Shown: positions 32,907 through 42,129, numbered from the stretch's first letter. The stretch is 64,000 nt of DNA from CADEDH01 sp965216205 (GCA_965216205.1 OZ244139.1:1922001-1986000); one strand, 5' to 3'. The notes: generated by a model not told the origin, from the letters alone. A program made the numbers and translations.

Positions 32907-33974
32907 GTGGCCGGTGCTCAACCACACCCGGCTCGGGCCGTGAGCGCGGACTTCGATCCGTTCGACGGCGACGACCCCTGGGATCGGGTCGTGCTCGCTG
33001 CAGCCGCGTTCGTGAGCGTGCTCGTCGCCGGCACGGTCACCTACCGTTTGCTCGGCCTGCCGTGGTTCGATGCGTTCTACCAGACGCTCATCACGGTCTC
33101 GACCGTCGGTTACAGCGAGGTCGGCGACGACATCACCCCTGCGTACCGGGCGGTGTCGTCGGTGTTGATCCTGGTGGGCGTCGGCATCGGGCTGTATGCG
33201 ATCGGCCAGGTGTTCGGCGCGTTGTTGGAGGGCCGGCTCACCGACCATGTGGGGAGATCGAGAATGCACAAGGAGATCAGTCGATTGAGCGACCACGTCG
33301 TCATCTGCGGCTGGGGGCAGGTCGGGCGGGCCATCTGCACGACGCTCCGGGCCGAGGGCGAGCAGGTCGTGGTCGTCGACCGCGACCCGTCGATCGTCCA
33401 GCACGCGCCCCTGCTCGCGATCGTGGGTGAAGCGACCGACGACGAGGTGTTGATCGCCGCCGGTGTCGAGCGGGCGAGGAGCCTGATCGTGGCGCTCGAC
33501 GGTGAATCCGACAACCTCTACGTGACGCTGTCCGGCCGCGCCCTCAACCCGGACCTGTTCATCGTCACCCGCGCCGTCGGACCGTCGTCGGGCTCGAAGC
33601 TCGTGCAGGCCGGGGCCGACCGTGTCGTGAACCCCCACGAGATCGGCGCTGGGCGGATGTCGTCGTTCGTGCTCCATCCCCACGTCGCCGACTTCCTCGG
33701 CGAGACCATGACCGATCGCCGCTACGAGGTCCGCCTCGGTGAGATCGTCGTCGACGCCCGGACGGCCCCGTCGCTGGTCGGGCGGAGCCTGGTCGACTCC
33801 GGCATTCTCGACGCCAGCGGCTTGACGCTGCTCGCCGTCCGTCAGACCGACGGCTCGTTCGACCACCGCCACGACGGCGAGTTCGAGCCACGGCCGGGGG
33901 ATGTGTTGATCGTGCTCGGTACCGCCGAGCAGCACGCAGCCGGGGAGGCGTGGCTCGCGGCGCAGACGGGATAG
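32907..33974 (+). CDS. two-helix K+ channel with RCK/TrkA domains
   Basis: The 355-residue protein has a membrane helix at about 28-48, a pore loop with the K+ selectivity filter TVGYS (66-70), and a second helix at about 82-107. A Rossmann RCK_N domain follows (VVICGWGQVGRA, 131-142) and an RCK_C-type domain at the C terminus (RLGEIVVDARTAPSLVGRSL). It is the architecture of MthK-like channels. RCK_C domains in other bacteria bind c-di-AMP, and a diadenylate cyclase gene lies 1.4 kb upstream. GTG 32907 is the longest start; GTG 32940 is possible. Confidence 0.9.
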   Translation: MAGAQPHPARAVSADFDPFDGDDPWDRVVLAAAAFVSVLVAGTVTYRLLGLPWFDAFYQTLITVSTVGYSEVGDDITPAYRAVSSVLILVGVGIGLYAIGQVFGALLEGRLTDHVGRSRMHKEISRLSDHVVICGWGQVGRAICTTLRAEGEQVVVVDRDPSIVQHAPLLAIVGEATDDEVLIAAGVERARSLIVALDGESDNLYVTLSGRALNPDLFIVTRAVGPSSGSKLVQAGADRVVNPHEIGAGRMSSFVLHPHVADFLGETMTDRRYEVRLGEIVVDARTAPSLVGRSLVDSGILDASGLTLLAVRQTDGSFDHRHDGEFEPRPGDVLIVLGTAEQHAAGEAWLAAQTG

Positions 33975-33984
33975 CCCGTCGACG

Positions 33985-34470
33985 TCAGGGCGCGGCGCCG
34001 CTGGGCTTGATCAGCCTGACCGGGTTCGGGACGAAACGCGGCGTCTGGGCGGCGTAGGCGGGATAGGCCGGATAGCGATCGATGAGTCGCCGCTCCTCCC
34101 AGCGCGACTTCAGCGCGAAGAACACGATCGTGGCCACCACCAGCGCCACGGTCACGGCGCTGCCCGACCGGGTGGCGGCACCGATCAGGGCGAGGATCAC
34201 CCCGGCGTACACCGGATGCCGCACCATCGCGTAGAGGCCTGTGGTCTGGAGCTCGCCGGCTGCGCTCGGCACCGGTGATGGGGTGAGGCTGGCGCCGAGC
34301 CCGAGCGCGGCGACGGCCGCGATCACGATGCCGGCCACGATTCCCACCCCGGCCAGGGCGACCAGCCAGGCGGGGCGGGCCCAGAGATCGCCGCCCGGGG
34401 TGGCGACGATGGCCACGAGGAGCACGGCCTGCACGAGCACGAACAGCCAGCCAACCGTGCGCTCCGCCAT
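33985..34470 (-). CDS. isoprenylcysteine carboxyl methyltransferase/PEMT-like integral membrane protein
   Basis: The 161-residue product has about four membrane helices. Its C-terminal half carries GLYAMVRHPVYAGVILALIG and WEERRLIDRYPAY, the pattern of the ICMT/phospholipid methyltransferase family (RHPxY and EE-L motif) that uses S-adenosylmethionine. ATG 34470 has a GGAGGA site and starts right before the first helix, so the longer upstream reading is rejected. It converges on the channel gene. The methyl acceptor is unknown. Confidence 0.8.
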   Translation of the reverse strand: MAERTVGWLFVLVQAVLLVAIVATPGGDLWARPAWLVALAGVGIVAGIVIAAVAALGLGASLTPSPVPSAAGELQTTGLYAMVRHPVYAGVILALIGAATRSGSAVTVALVVATIVFFALKSRWEERRLIDRYPAYPAYAAQTPRFVPNPVRLIKPSGAAP

Positions 34471-34667
34471 CGACCACGTCCTCCGAGGTGCCGGTCCCGC
34501 CCACCGGAGGTCGGTAGCTCCTCCCTCCTGCGCGAAGGGCGGGAGTTCACTGTGCCACACCGGTCGACGGCTATCGAGTTCGCGCGGTGGAACGATCCGT
34601 ATGACCCATGCCCGGCGCTCGACTTGGTTAGCATCGGCCCGGTCGGGAGGGCTCGGGAGATGACGGA

Positions 34668-36812
34668 GTGAACAGCAGGCGACGGGGTCGCGACCGGAGC
34701 GGCATGGTCGTCATGGTGCTGAGCGGCTTCCTCCTCACCGGCGCGGTGCTGGCCGGCGTGGCGATCCTCTTCCCCGATCTGGTGGCAGACCTCGACCTCG
34801 GCTCCTCGGGTTCGCCGTCGTCGACCGAGCCGACGATCGCCGAGGGCTCGGACGAGCAGGCGACCGCATCGCTGGCCGCCTTCGCCGCGGCACTCGAGAG
34901 CGGCGATCTCGCCACCGTGGCCTTCGCGGCGGAGACCTCCGCCGGACCGTCGGCGACCGACGGATCGGGTGACACCGACGGGTCGGTGGGCGCGACCGGC
35001 TCGAGCACCGAGGGCGCCTCGTCGACCGTGCCAGCCCCACCGGAGCCGGAGGGAGCGGCGGTCGAGGAGTTCGCGGCGGTCACCCGGGGGCTCGATCCGT
35101 TCACCCTCACCGCCACGCCCGGCGACGTGACCGTGGTCGATGCGGCGACGGCGAGCGGGTCGATCGACCTCGTGTGGCGCTTCGGGGACGTCGAGTGGAC
35201 CACGTCGAGCGTCGTCGAGCTGCAGCGGGTCGGTGAGCGGTGGCTGGTCGACTGGGACCCCTCGATACTCGAGCCGTCCTTGAACTCCGGCGATCAGCTC
35301 GTCAGCTCGGCCGTCACCCCCGAACGAGCTCCGATCCTCGCCAGGGACGGCACCGCACTCGTCGACGAGATCGATGTGGTCGAGGTGGGAGTGCAACCGA
35401 GTCGGGTGCAGGACCTCCCGGCCCTGACCCAGCGCCTCGAGGAGGTGCTCGGCGTCGACGGGGCCGAGCTGGCCAGTCGGGTGGAGGCGGCGCCGCCGGA
35501 CGCGTTCGTGGAGGTGACCACCCTCCCCCAGGCCGACTACGACCTGGTTCGCGACGAGATCTTCCCACTGCCCGGAACCGTCTTCGACACCGCGACCAGG
35601 CCCGTTTCGGTCGACCCGAACCTGGCCCGCGCCCTCCTCGGCCGTTCCGGTGAGGTCACCGCAGAGGTGCTCGACGAGTTCCCGGGGCTGTTCGAGCCCG
35701 GCGACTACGCCGGCTTGTCCGGTCTGCAGGCCACCTACAACCCGGTTCTCGTCGGGCAGCCGGGTTACCGGGTGTCGGTCATTCGAGCGGGGCCGAGCCG
35801 GTTGACGACCACGACTGCGACCGGCCTGATCACCACCTCCTCGGTGGTCGAGCAGGGTGAGGCCCAGGACCTCTTCTCGATCCCCGCCGTCGACGGTCAG
35901 CCCGTGCAGACCACGCTCGACCCGGTTCTCCAGCGGGCCGCCGAGGCGGCGCTGGAGCGGACCGAGCTGACCAGCGCGATGGTGGTGATCCAGGTGTCGA
36001 CCGGCGAGGTGCTCGCCATCGCCAACGGGCCCACCGGTTCGACGGTCAACTTCGCCATGACCGGTCAGTACCCGCCCGGCTCCATCTTCAAGGTGGTCAC
36101 GGGCTACGCGCTGCTTCGAGACACGCTCGACGCCTCCGATCGTGTCGACTGCCCGCAACGGGTGACGGTGTCCGGTCGTTCGTTCGGCAACGCCGAGAAC
36201 GAGGTCCTCGGCCTCGTGTCGTTCCGCGACGCGTTCGCCCACTCGTGCAACACCGCGTTCGTCAACGCCACCCTCGGCTTCGCCCCGGACACGCTCAACC
36301 GGGCGGGCGCCGACTTCGGCGTCGGGGTGCCCTACGACCTCGGCGAGGTCGCGTTCGAGGGCAGCGTGCCCGTCACCGAGGACGACGTCGACCTGGCCGC
36401 CACCGCATTCGGTCAAGGCGACCTGCTGTTCAGCCCGCTGAACGCCGCCGTGATGGCGGCCACGGCCGCCGGCGGCACCTACCGATCACCGGTACTCGTC
36501 ACATCGCCGGCCCAGGACCCCCAGACGGTCGCCCCCCTCGAACCCCGAGCGAGCGACGAGCTTCGGGACCTGATGCGCGCCGTGGTCACCGAGGGGACCG
36601 GCCGGGCCGTGGCCGGGGTCGACGGACCCCCGGTGGCCGGCAAGACCGGCACGGCGGAGTTCGACGACGGTTCGGGCGGGGAACCCCCGTCCCATGCCTG
36701 GTTCGTCGGGTTCCAGGGCGATCTCGCGTTCGCGGTGTTCGTCGAGGGGGGCGAGTTCGGTGGTTCGACCGCGGCCCCCATCGCCGCGGACTTCCTCAAC
36801 TCGATCCGCTGA
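34668..36812 (+). CDS. penicillin-binding protein (transpeptidase with NTF2-like N-terminal domain)
   Basis: The 714-residue protein has one N-terminal membrane anchor (VMVLSGFLLTGAVLAGVAI), an acidic linker, an NTF2-like MecA_N-type domain (DLVWRFGDVEWTTSSVVEL, about 165-205), a dimerisation region, and a transpeptidase domain. The active-site motifs are SIFK (Ser472), SCN (Ser526) and KTGT (Lys659). It cross-links peptidoglycan in the periplasm. The catalytic residues are intact. The GTG start has a GGGAG element upstream. Its last 17 nt overlap the convergent phosphodiester glycosidase gene. Confidence 0.9.
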   Translation: MNSRRRGRDRSGMVVMVLSGFLLTGAVLAGVAILFPDLVADLDLGSSGSPSSTEPTIAEGSDEQATASLAAFAAALESGDLATVAFAAETSAGPSATDGSGDTDGSVGATGSSTEGASSTVPAPPEPEGAAVEEFAAVTRGLDPFTLTATPGDVTVVDAATASGSIDLVWRFGDVEWTTSSVVELQRVGERWLVDWDPSILEPSLNSGDQLVSSAVTPERAPILARDGTALVDEIDVVEVGVQPSRVQDLPALTQRLEEVLGVDGAELASRVEAAPPDAFVEVTTLPQADYDLVRDEIFPLPGTVFDTATRPVSVDPNLARALLGRSGEVTAEVLDEFPGLFEPGDYAGLSGLQATYNPVLVGQPGYRVSVIRAGPSRLTTTTATGLITTSSVVEQGEAQDLFSIPAVDGQPVQTTLDPVLQRAAEAALERTELTSAMVVIQVSTGEVLAIANGPTGSTVNFAMTGQYPPGSIFKVVTGYALLRDTLDASDRVDCPQRVTVSGRSFGNAENEVLGLVSFRDAFAHSCNTAFVNATLGFAPDTLNRAGADFGVGVPYDLGEVAFEGSVPVTEDDVDLAATAFGQGDLLFSPLNAAVMAATAAGGTYRSPVLVTSPAQDPQTVAPLEPRASDELRDLMRAVVTEGTGRAVAGVDGPPVAGKTGTAEFDDGSGGEPPSHAWFVGFQGDLAFAVFVEGGEFGGSTAAPIAADFLNSIR

Positions 36813-37761
36813 CCACGAGGTCCAGCACGGCGAACGTGGGGGCGGCCCGAGGGCTGTGCAGCGACGCCACCGGCGTGGAGATCTGTGTCGATCCACCCCC
36901 GTCGAGCATCACGCCCTCGGTCACCCCGAGCGAGATGGCGTGGTCGGCGAGTTGGGAGGCGGTCATCTCCCGGGTGGCGACGATCACGATGTCGGTCTCG
37001 CTGTAGCCGATGAAGCTGTGGGCTCGGCTGACGTTGGTGCGACCGGTCGTGATGTCGTAGCCCGGGTAGTCGTCGGCCCGGACCCCTTTGTGGACCAGCG
37101 AGACGCCCGACACGGCCTCGATGATGCACGGATCGTGCCGGTAGTGCTCGCCGGTCCACAGATGCTGCAGGTCCGAGGCTGACACACCCGGGTCGCAGCC
37201 GGGTCGGCGGGCCAGCAACTGGCCGCGCTCGGTGGTGTCGACGGAGCCGGACAGCTCACCTCGGGCGACGACGGGGCCATGGGGTCCGACCGCCGTGAAC
37301 CAGTTGGCATTCACCACGATGAGACCCTCGACGTCCGCTGCGTGACGGAACGATCCCGTGTCGGCCCGGAACGAGACGGCCCGGCGGTCGCCGACGACGG
37401 TGACGGTCTCACCGTGCTGACCCACGGCGAGGCCGGGGTGAACCTCCACGAGTCCGAGCTCGCGGACGATGGCGCACATCGGGGCCTCGACCTGCGCCGG
37501 AGCGTCCGCCACCCGATCGACGCCGGCGAGCCACCGAGCGACATCGCGACCGACTGCGCCACCGAGCCTGGTGCCGACCCACTCGGCCAACCTCGCCGGA
37601 TCGGCGCCCGATGCGTCGCGGTCACCGGTCGGTGCGGAGCGGCCACTGCCACAGGGCATGATCGCCGGCCCCGGCTGCCCAGCGGCCGCCGGCCGGGCGG
37701 CGAGTGGATGCGCGAGCGCGACGAGGCACGCCACGCTGAGGAGGGCGCTCCGCCACAACAA
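36796..37761 (-). CDS. secreted phosphodiester glycosidase (NAGPA)-domain protein
   Basis: The 321-residue product has an N-terminal signal sequence (LLSVACLVALAHPLAARPAAA). The C-terminal half is a NAGPA domain, named after the enzyme that uncovers mannose-6-phosphate. It shows VVNANWF, AVSGVSLVHKGV, TNVSRAHSFIGYS and the strongly conserved GVMLDGGGSTQI. Bacterial members are thought to act on cell-wall or exopolysaccharide phosphodiesters. The start is TTG 37761 after a GTGAGATGAG stretch; a 10-bp inverted repeat lies upstream. The 3' ends of this gene and the PBP gene overlap by 17 nt. Confidence 0.82.
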   Translation of the reverse strand: MLWRSALLSVACLVALAHPLAARPAAAGQPGPAIMPCGSGRSAPTGDRDASGADPARLAEWVGTRLGGAVGRDVARWLAGVDRVADAPAQVEAPMCAIVRELGLVEVHPGLAVGQHGETVTVVGDRRAVSFRADTGSFRHAADVEGLIVVNANWFTAVGPHGPVVARGELSGSVDTTERGQLLARRPGCDPGVSASDLQHLWTGEHYRHDPCIIEAVSGVSLVHKGVRADDYPGYDITTGRTNVSRAHSFIGYSETDIVIVATREMTASQLADHAISLGVTEGVMLDGGGSTQISTPVASLHSPRAAPTFAVLDLVVSGSS

Positions 37762-37769
37762 CTCATCTC

Positions 37770-37797
37770 ACTTTCGGTGGTCTCAATCACCGAAAGT
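37770..37797 (-). promoter_or_regulatory. 10-bp inverted repeat upstream of the NAGPA gene
   Basis: ACTTTCGGTG (37770-37779) and CACCGAAAGT (37788-37797) are perfect inverted arms around 8 nt. They begin 8 nt upstream of the TTG start. A TACTTT -10-like sequence lies in the distal arm on the minus strand. The repeat could be an operator or a leader hairpin near the ribosome site. Confidence 0.4.
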
Positions 37798-37899
37798 AGG
37801 CATGGGGTGGCGGTCGTTCGAGGGTGGAGCTGCCCCGTGGTATGAGCCGGTCGGCCCACGTGGATGTGGTTCGGCAGGCGACCGCGCTGGCAGCGTCGG

Positions 37900-39534
37900 T
37901 CAGGAGCTGACGAGCAGGAGGATCGCAGCCACGATCACGACGAGCGCCACGGCACCGACCATGCCGATCACCAGGCTGAGCCGATCGCCCGCTGGCCCGG
38001 ACGGCGTGAACAGGAGCTCGTCGGGTTCGGCCACGGCTGCGCCGTGACGGGCGGGCTCGTGGAACCGGACGCGCGCGCCCTGCCCGGCGGACGGCCCCGG
38101 CGAAGCGCCACCGGGGGTGGACGGCGGCCCCAGCCCGGCGCCGTCGGCGAGCAAGGCCGGCTCGGTGCGCTCGACGGCGGTGGCGGCGTCCAGCTCGACC
38201 CGAGGCACCGCCGGTCGGGCGGCGAACCCATCGATGATCGGCGAGTCGGCTCGAGCGGCGGCTTGTCGAGGCGGTACGTCGACGTCGGCGGCGCGTCCGT
38301 TGGCGTTGCCATCGCTATGGCCGTCGGCGTGGCGGTTGCCGGTGATGGGCGCTATCAGCTCGACCGGGTCAACAGGGTCGTGGGGCGACGCCGGGTGGTG
38401 GGGTGATGTCTCATCCGGGGTCGGGGCGTCGCCGAGATCGTCGATCGCCTCGGCCCTGTCGGCACCGTCCGCCTTGGCCGCAGCCACCGCAGCGCCCAGC
38501 GCGACCAGCTCCTTCGGGGTCGGGTGAACGGAGACGGGTCGTCCGAGCTCGGTCGCCAGCAGCTCCGCCACCAGCGGAATCTGGCTCGACCCGCCCGTGA
38601 GGAGGATCTCGTCGAGGTCGCTGGCGTGCATGCGGGCGCTGTTGAGGCAACGGCGTAGGGCGCTGATGGTCTCCATCAGCGCCGGCCGGATCAGCGCCTC
38701 GAAGCTCTGGCGCTCGATGGTGGTCTCGGCCGATCGGCCGTCCAGCGTCAGCGACAGAAAGGTCTGCTCGTCGAACGACAGCGACTCCTTCGCCAGTACG
38801 CAGTCGAGGTGGAGCTGTGACAATGCCCGGCCCGTCGACTCGTCGCTGGGGTCGATCGAGGGGAGCCGCCGGCGCAGCTGGTCGACCGCGTAGCGGTAGA
38901 GCGTTGCGTCGAAGTCGAGGCCGCCCAAGCGGTCGACGCCCTCCGGCAGCCCGACGATCTCGTACTCGCCACCCGTCCTGCGCAGGACGCCGGTGTCGAA
39001 GCTGCCGCCGCCGAGGTCGTAGACGGCCAGCATCGAGCCCTCCTCGACGGTGGATGTGGCGGCGTGGGCGACCGCTGCCGCCTCCGGCTCGCTCATGAGG
39101 ATGATCGCGTCGGCGGTGAGGCCGGCCGTCGATGCGGCTCGCAGGAGGGAGGCGATCTTCCTGGCATTCCAGTTGGCGGGGTGGGTCAGGGTGATGCGAT
39201 TCGGCGCCTCGCCCGCCACGCGGGTGATCTCGGTGACCACAGCGCTCAGGATCTGGGCCATGAACCACGACGGCTCGTACTCCCGGTCGCCGAGCGGCAG
39301 CGGTGTCCGGTCGCCGATCCGCCGCTTGAAGCTGTGCACCACCCGCTCCGGGTGGTCGCGGAGCTGGCTGGCAGCCGCCCAGCCGACGAGGAGTCGGCCG
39401 GCATCGTCACGCGCCACCATCGTCGGCGCGACGATCCGCCGCTCCGACAACGGGAAGATCTCGGCTCTGCCGTTGCGGTGGATTGCCGCCGCGGTGAAGG
39501 TGGTACCCACGTCGATACCGACCCGATAGCTCAC
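37900..39534 (-). CDS. Hsp70/DnaK-like ATPase with disordered linker and C-terminal membrane anchor
   Basis: Residues 1-350 form an actin-fold Hsp70 nucleotide-binding domain: YRVGIDVGTTFTAAAI, LTHPANWN, SEPEAAAVAHA, VYDLGGGSFDTGVL and ILLTGGSSQIPLV. The peptide-binding domain of DnaK is missing. It is replaced by a low-complexity Pro/Ala/Asp linker (about 365-510) and one membrane helix at the C terminus (LVIGMVGAVALVVIVAAILLL), leaving the ATPase in the cytoplasm. The GTG 39534 start has a strong site (GAGGAGG, 8-nt spacing). It is divergent from a multidomain lipoprotein gene. Confidence 0.85.
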   Translation of the reverse strand: MSYRVGIDVGTTFTAAAIHRNGRAEIFPLSERRIVAPTMVARDDAGRLLVGWAAASQLRDHPERVVHSFKRRIGDRTPLPLGDREYEPSWFMAQILSAVVTEITRVAGEAPNRITLTHPANWNARKIASLLRAASTAGLTADAIILMSEPEAAAVAHAATSTVEEGSMLAVYDLGGGSFDTGVLRRTGGEYEIVGLPEGVDRLGGLDFDATLYRYAVDQLRRRLPSIDPSDESTGRALSQLHLDCVLAKESLSFDEQTFLSLTLDGRSAETTIERQSFEALIRPALMETISALRRCLNSARMHASDLDEILLTGGSSQIPLVAELLATELGRPVSVHPTPKELVALGAAVAAAKADGADRAEAIDDLGDAPTPDETSPHHPASPHDPVDPVELIAPITGNRHADGHSDGNANGRAADVDVPPRQAAARADSPIIDGFAARPAVPRVELDAATAVERTEPALLADGAGLGPPSTPGGASPGPSAGQGARVRFHEPARHGAAVAEPDELLFTPSGPAGDRLSLVIGMVGAVALVVIVAAILLLVSS

Positions 39535-39926
39535 CGCCGAGGCCTCCTCTCCATCCGCCGGTGGATGCCGCACTCGCCCCACGCCCGAGTGGACTGCCGC
39601 TCCAAAGCTATGGCGAGTCGACAGATCCCGCCACTGGCCATTTTACCGACGCTGGTGACCGCCGCGCCGCACCCCGGTCCGATCCAAACCACCTGACGTG
39701 GGTCAAACCACCCTCGGCGTCGGGCGCTCGTCGCGGGCGCTCGAGCGTGACGGTACGGAGACGGTCGAGGGGGAGGATCGTCCTGCACAGGCCGCGATCG
39801 GGCTGGGCAGATCGATGCCTCCGGCGTTCACCGTTGGCGAGCTATCCTCGGTGGCCGAGCGTGATCGCTGGCTTCGCTTCGCAATGTCCGGAGGTCAGCG
39901 GTGTCACGAGGAGGGAGCAGGCAGTG
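39535..39926. other. divergent intergenic region, no gene recognised
   Basis: This 392-nt stretch separates the divergent Hsp70-like and lipoprotein genes. It must hold both promoters. I see no convincing coding region, RNA gene or strong palindrome in it. GAGGAGGGAG at 39908-39917 is the ribosome site of the lipoprotein gene. Confidence 0.6.
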
Positions 39927-41987
39927 ATGAGGTGGCTTCGAGTTGTGGGGATCCTGAGCGCGTTCGTGCTCCTGGCGAGCTCATGTGGTTTCTTCGGCGG
40001 CGACGAGACGGCGACCGAGGACCCGGTCACCGGCGAGGAAGACGGTGGCGAGACCGGCAACACCGTCTCCATCGCCGATGCGGAGCTGACGGTGCTGTCG
40101 GAAACCGATCCGGTGGTCGTCAACGGCGAAGCCCTGTCGGCTGGGCAGACACTGGACGCGGCCCCGGGGGACGTGGTCGAGGTCGAACCCGGAGGCAGCG
40201 CACTGATCACGGCGGCGTCGGTCTTCGAGATCGAGGCCCTCCGCGGGGCGAAGGTCACGATTCCCGACCTGACCGAATCGACGCTCGACGTCGGGCTCGA
40301 GGTCGGGCACATCTTCGTCCGCCTCGACGCCGACGCCGGTGCATCGCTGACGGTCGATGCCGGTGAGCGACAGTTCATCACCCGGTCGCCCGACGCCGAG
40401 TTCGCGTTGTGCCAGGCTCCCGACGGCGCCAGCTGCCTGGCGGTGCTCCGGGGCGAGGTCGAGTGGTTCGAGGATGGTGTGGCGAGCGAGACCTACGGCA
40501 CTGGACGGGCCTCGTTCGCGGCCAGGGGCAACGTGCCCGAACCGCCCCGGTGCGCCGATCAGCTTGCGATCGGCGAGATGCAGCGGAGCTTGCGGGGCGA
40601 GGACTTCAGCGGCACCTTGGCCGACATCGTGGCCACCTGGGAGACCTGCGATGCCGACGACGGGCTGGCGGCGGTCGGTTCCTCGCTCCCGTCGGCGGCG
40701 CGGATGGAGCACGTCGTCGTGGAGGACGTCGTCGTCGGTTCGCCCGACGTCGACGAGGACGGCGAGTCGCTGATCGCAGAGCGCGAGGTCGATGGCGGGG
40801 CCGACTTCTACATCGAGCCGCAGACCGCCACGAACGGCGAGTTCCGGACGTGGCTCGTCAACACGGCGCGCGACGACGCCGACCTGTGGCGCCGCCACGC
40901 CCCGCAGGACTGGATCGACCGGGCCCCCGGTGGCGCCGCGACCCAGGCGAGCTTCGCCGAGGGCACGGCCGACAACGCCGTGCAGGGGGTCACCTACGAC
41001 ACGGCTACCGAGTTCTGCGCGGCGCAGGCGAAACGGCTGCCGACCGAGATCGAGTGGGAGCTAGCGGCGAGAGAGGAGATCCTGGAGGACCTCGCCGACG
41101 AATCGCAGGATTGGGTGTCCAACTGGGAGGACTACGGACCGGGGCCCGAGGACGTCGGCGATCGGCAGGTCTTGCGAGGTGCGGACGCGGTGCTGGCGGC
41201 GGATCCGTACTTCCGGGTGTTCGCGGTCAGCGATGCCGAGGCGACGGCCGCCCGGCAGCACGCCCGGGTGCGGTGCGCCGCCGACGAGGTCGCGATCGGC
41301 GGCCAGGTCTTCGACACCGTGCTCGTGCAGGAAGACTTCAACTCGCTCGGGTGGCCGCAAGGCACCGCCGAGGCGTTCGAGCTCGACTACCACCCGGAGA
41401 ACTACCACCTCGACCTGACCGCCGAGCACGCCCAGGGCGCGGTCGCCCGTTCCCTGGCCGAGCCGCTGACCGACGGTCGGATCGACGTCGACCTGTTCAT
41501 CGAGCGCAACAATACGGGCAGTGACACGGGGAAGTTCCGCTTCGGGGCCCTGTTGGGGACGGCCGACGATCTCCACACCTTTACGTTGCAGCCCGACAAC
41601 TTCGCCGCTGACCGGTTCACCGCCTGCCTGCTGTCGCTCGGGCCGGAGCTAGCGGCCGAGCTGGATCTCCCCAACACCCTCACCCCCGACTCGGGCGGTG
41701 TTTTCGGGACCGTCGGTGTGGACCCGGGCCACGCGGCGGGCGTGGGACACAACGGCGAGGACTGTAGCGAGGCGGACGTGTCGGTCGAGGTCATGGTCCC
41801 GAGCATCGATGCCCCGGTGCGGCTGTCGATGGTGCTGGTCAGCGGGAGCACGGAGCTGTGGGTCAACGACGTCCTGGTCGAGACCACCGACGCCTTCTCA
41901 GCGATCGACGTCTACGGTTTCTACAGCCAGCTCTACCACCGGCCCCGGTCCCACATCCACTACGACGACCTGATCATCTCGAACTGA
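39927..41987 (+). CDS. multidomain lipoprotein: FecR-like, SUMF1/FGE-like and jelly-roll regions
   Basis: The 686-residue product has a lipoprotein signal with lipobox LASSC (Cys20). Residues about 50-190 resemble a FecR domain (AGQTLDAAPGDVVEVEPGGSA and AGASLTVDAGERQFITRSPD). Residues about 290-450 look like a degenerate formylglycine-enzyme/sulfatase-modifying domain (TNGEFRTWLVNTA, FCAAQAKRLPTEIEWELAAR). The C-terminal 230 residues resemble a concanavalin/LamG-like jelly roll (DGRIDVDLFIERNNTG, HYDDLIIS). It should sit on the outer face of the membrane. Start ATG 39927 or GTG 39924 follows GAGGAGGGAG. Domain calls are by eye. Confidence 0.72.
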   Translation: MRWLRVVGILSAFVLLASSCGFFGGDETATEDPVTGEEDGGETGNTVSIADAELTVLSETDPVVVNGEALSAGQTLDAAPGDVVEVEPGGSALITAASVFEIEALRGAKVTIPDLTESTLDVGLEVGHIFVRLDADAGASLTVDAGERQFITRSPDAEFALCQAPDGASCLAVLRGEVEWFEDGVASETYGTGRASFAARGNVPEPPRCADQLAIGEMQRSLRGEDFSGTLADIVATWETCDADDGLAAVGSSLPSAARMEHVVVEDVVVGSPDVDEDGESLIAEREVDGGADFYIEPQTATNGEFRTWLVNTARDDADLWRRHAPQDWIDRAPGGAATQASFAEGTADNAVQGVTYDTATEFCAAQAKRLPTEIEWELAAREEILEDLADESQDWVSNWEDYGPGPEDVGDRQVLRGADAVLAADPYFRVFAVSDAEATAARQHARVRCAADEVAIGGQVFDTVLVQEDFNSLGWPQGTAEAFELDYHPENYHLDLTAEHAQGAVARSLAEPLTDGRIDVDLFIERNNTGSDTGKFRFGALLGTADDLHTFTLQPDNFAADRFTACLLSLGPELAAELDLPNTLTPDSGGVFGTVGVDPGHAAGVGHNGEDCSEADVSVEVMVPSIDAPVRLSMVLVSGSTELWVNDVLVETTDAFSAIDVYGFYSQLYHRPRSHIHYDDLIISN

Positions 41988-42079
41988 GGATCGGACCGCC
42001 GTCGGCGCATCGACCGGCGGACCCGGGCTGTGGGTGGGAGTCCGCTCGAGCCGGGCGGAGAGGCTCGGGGACAAGGGTT

Positions 42080-42129
42080 GTCGGCGGTGGGAGCTCCGGC
42101 CCAGACGCTCGGAGCTCCCACCCGCCGAC
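42080..42129. terminator. long GC-rich hairpin between convergent genes
   Basis: The arm 42080-42097 (GTCGGCGGTGGGAGCTCC) pairs with 42111-42129 with one bulged C, giving 18 bp around a 13-nt loop. It lies between the lipoprotein stop (41987) and the end of the minus-strand HD gene (42265). No T-tract follows, so termination would be of the GC-hairpin type. The rest of the 277-nt gap holds nothing I recognise. Confidence 0.55.

Noticed and set aside
34323..36416. 697-codon open frame on the minus strand
   Set aside because: It is antisense to the penicillin-binding protein gene, whose active-site motifs show that strand is the coding one.
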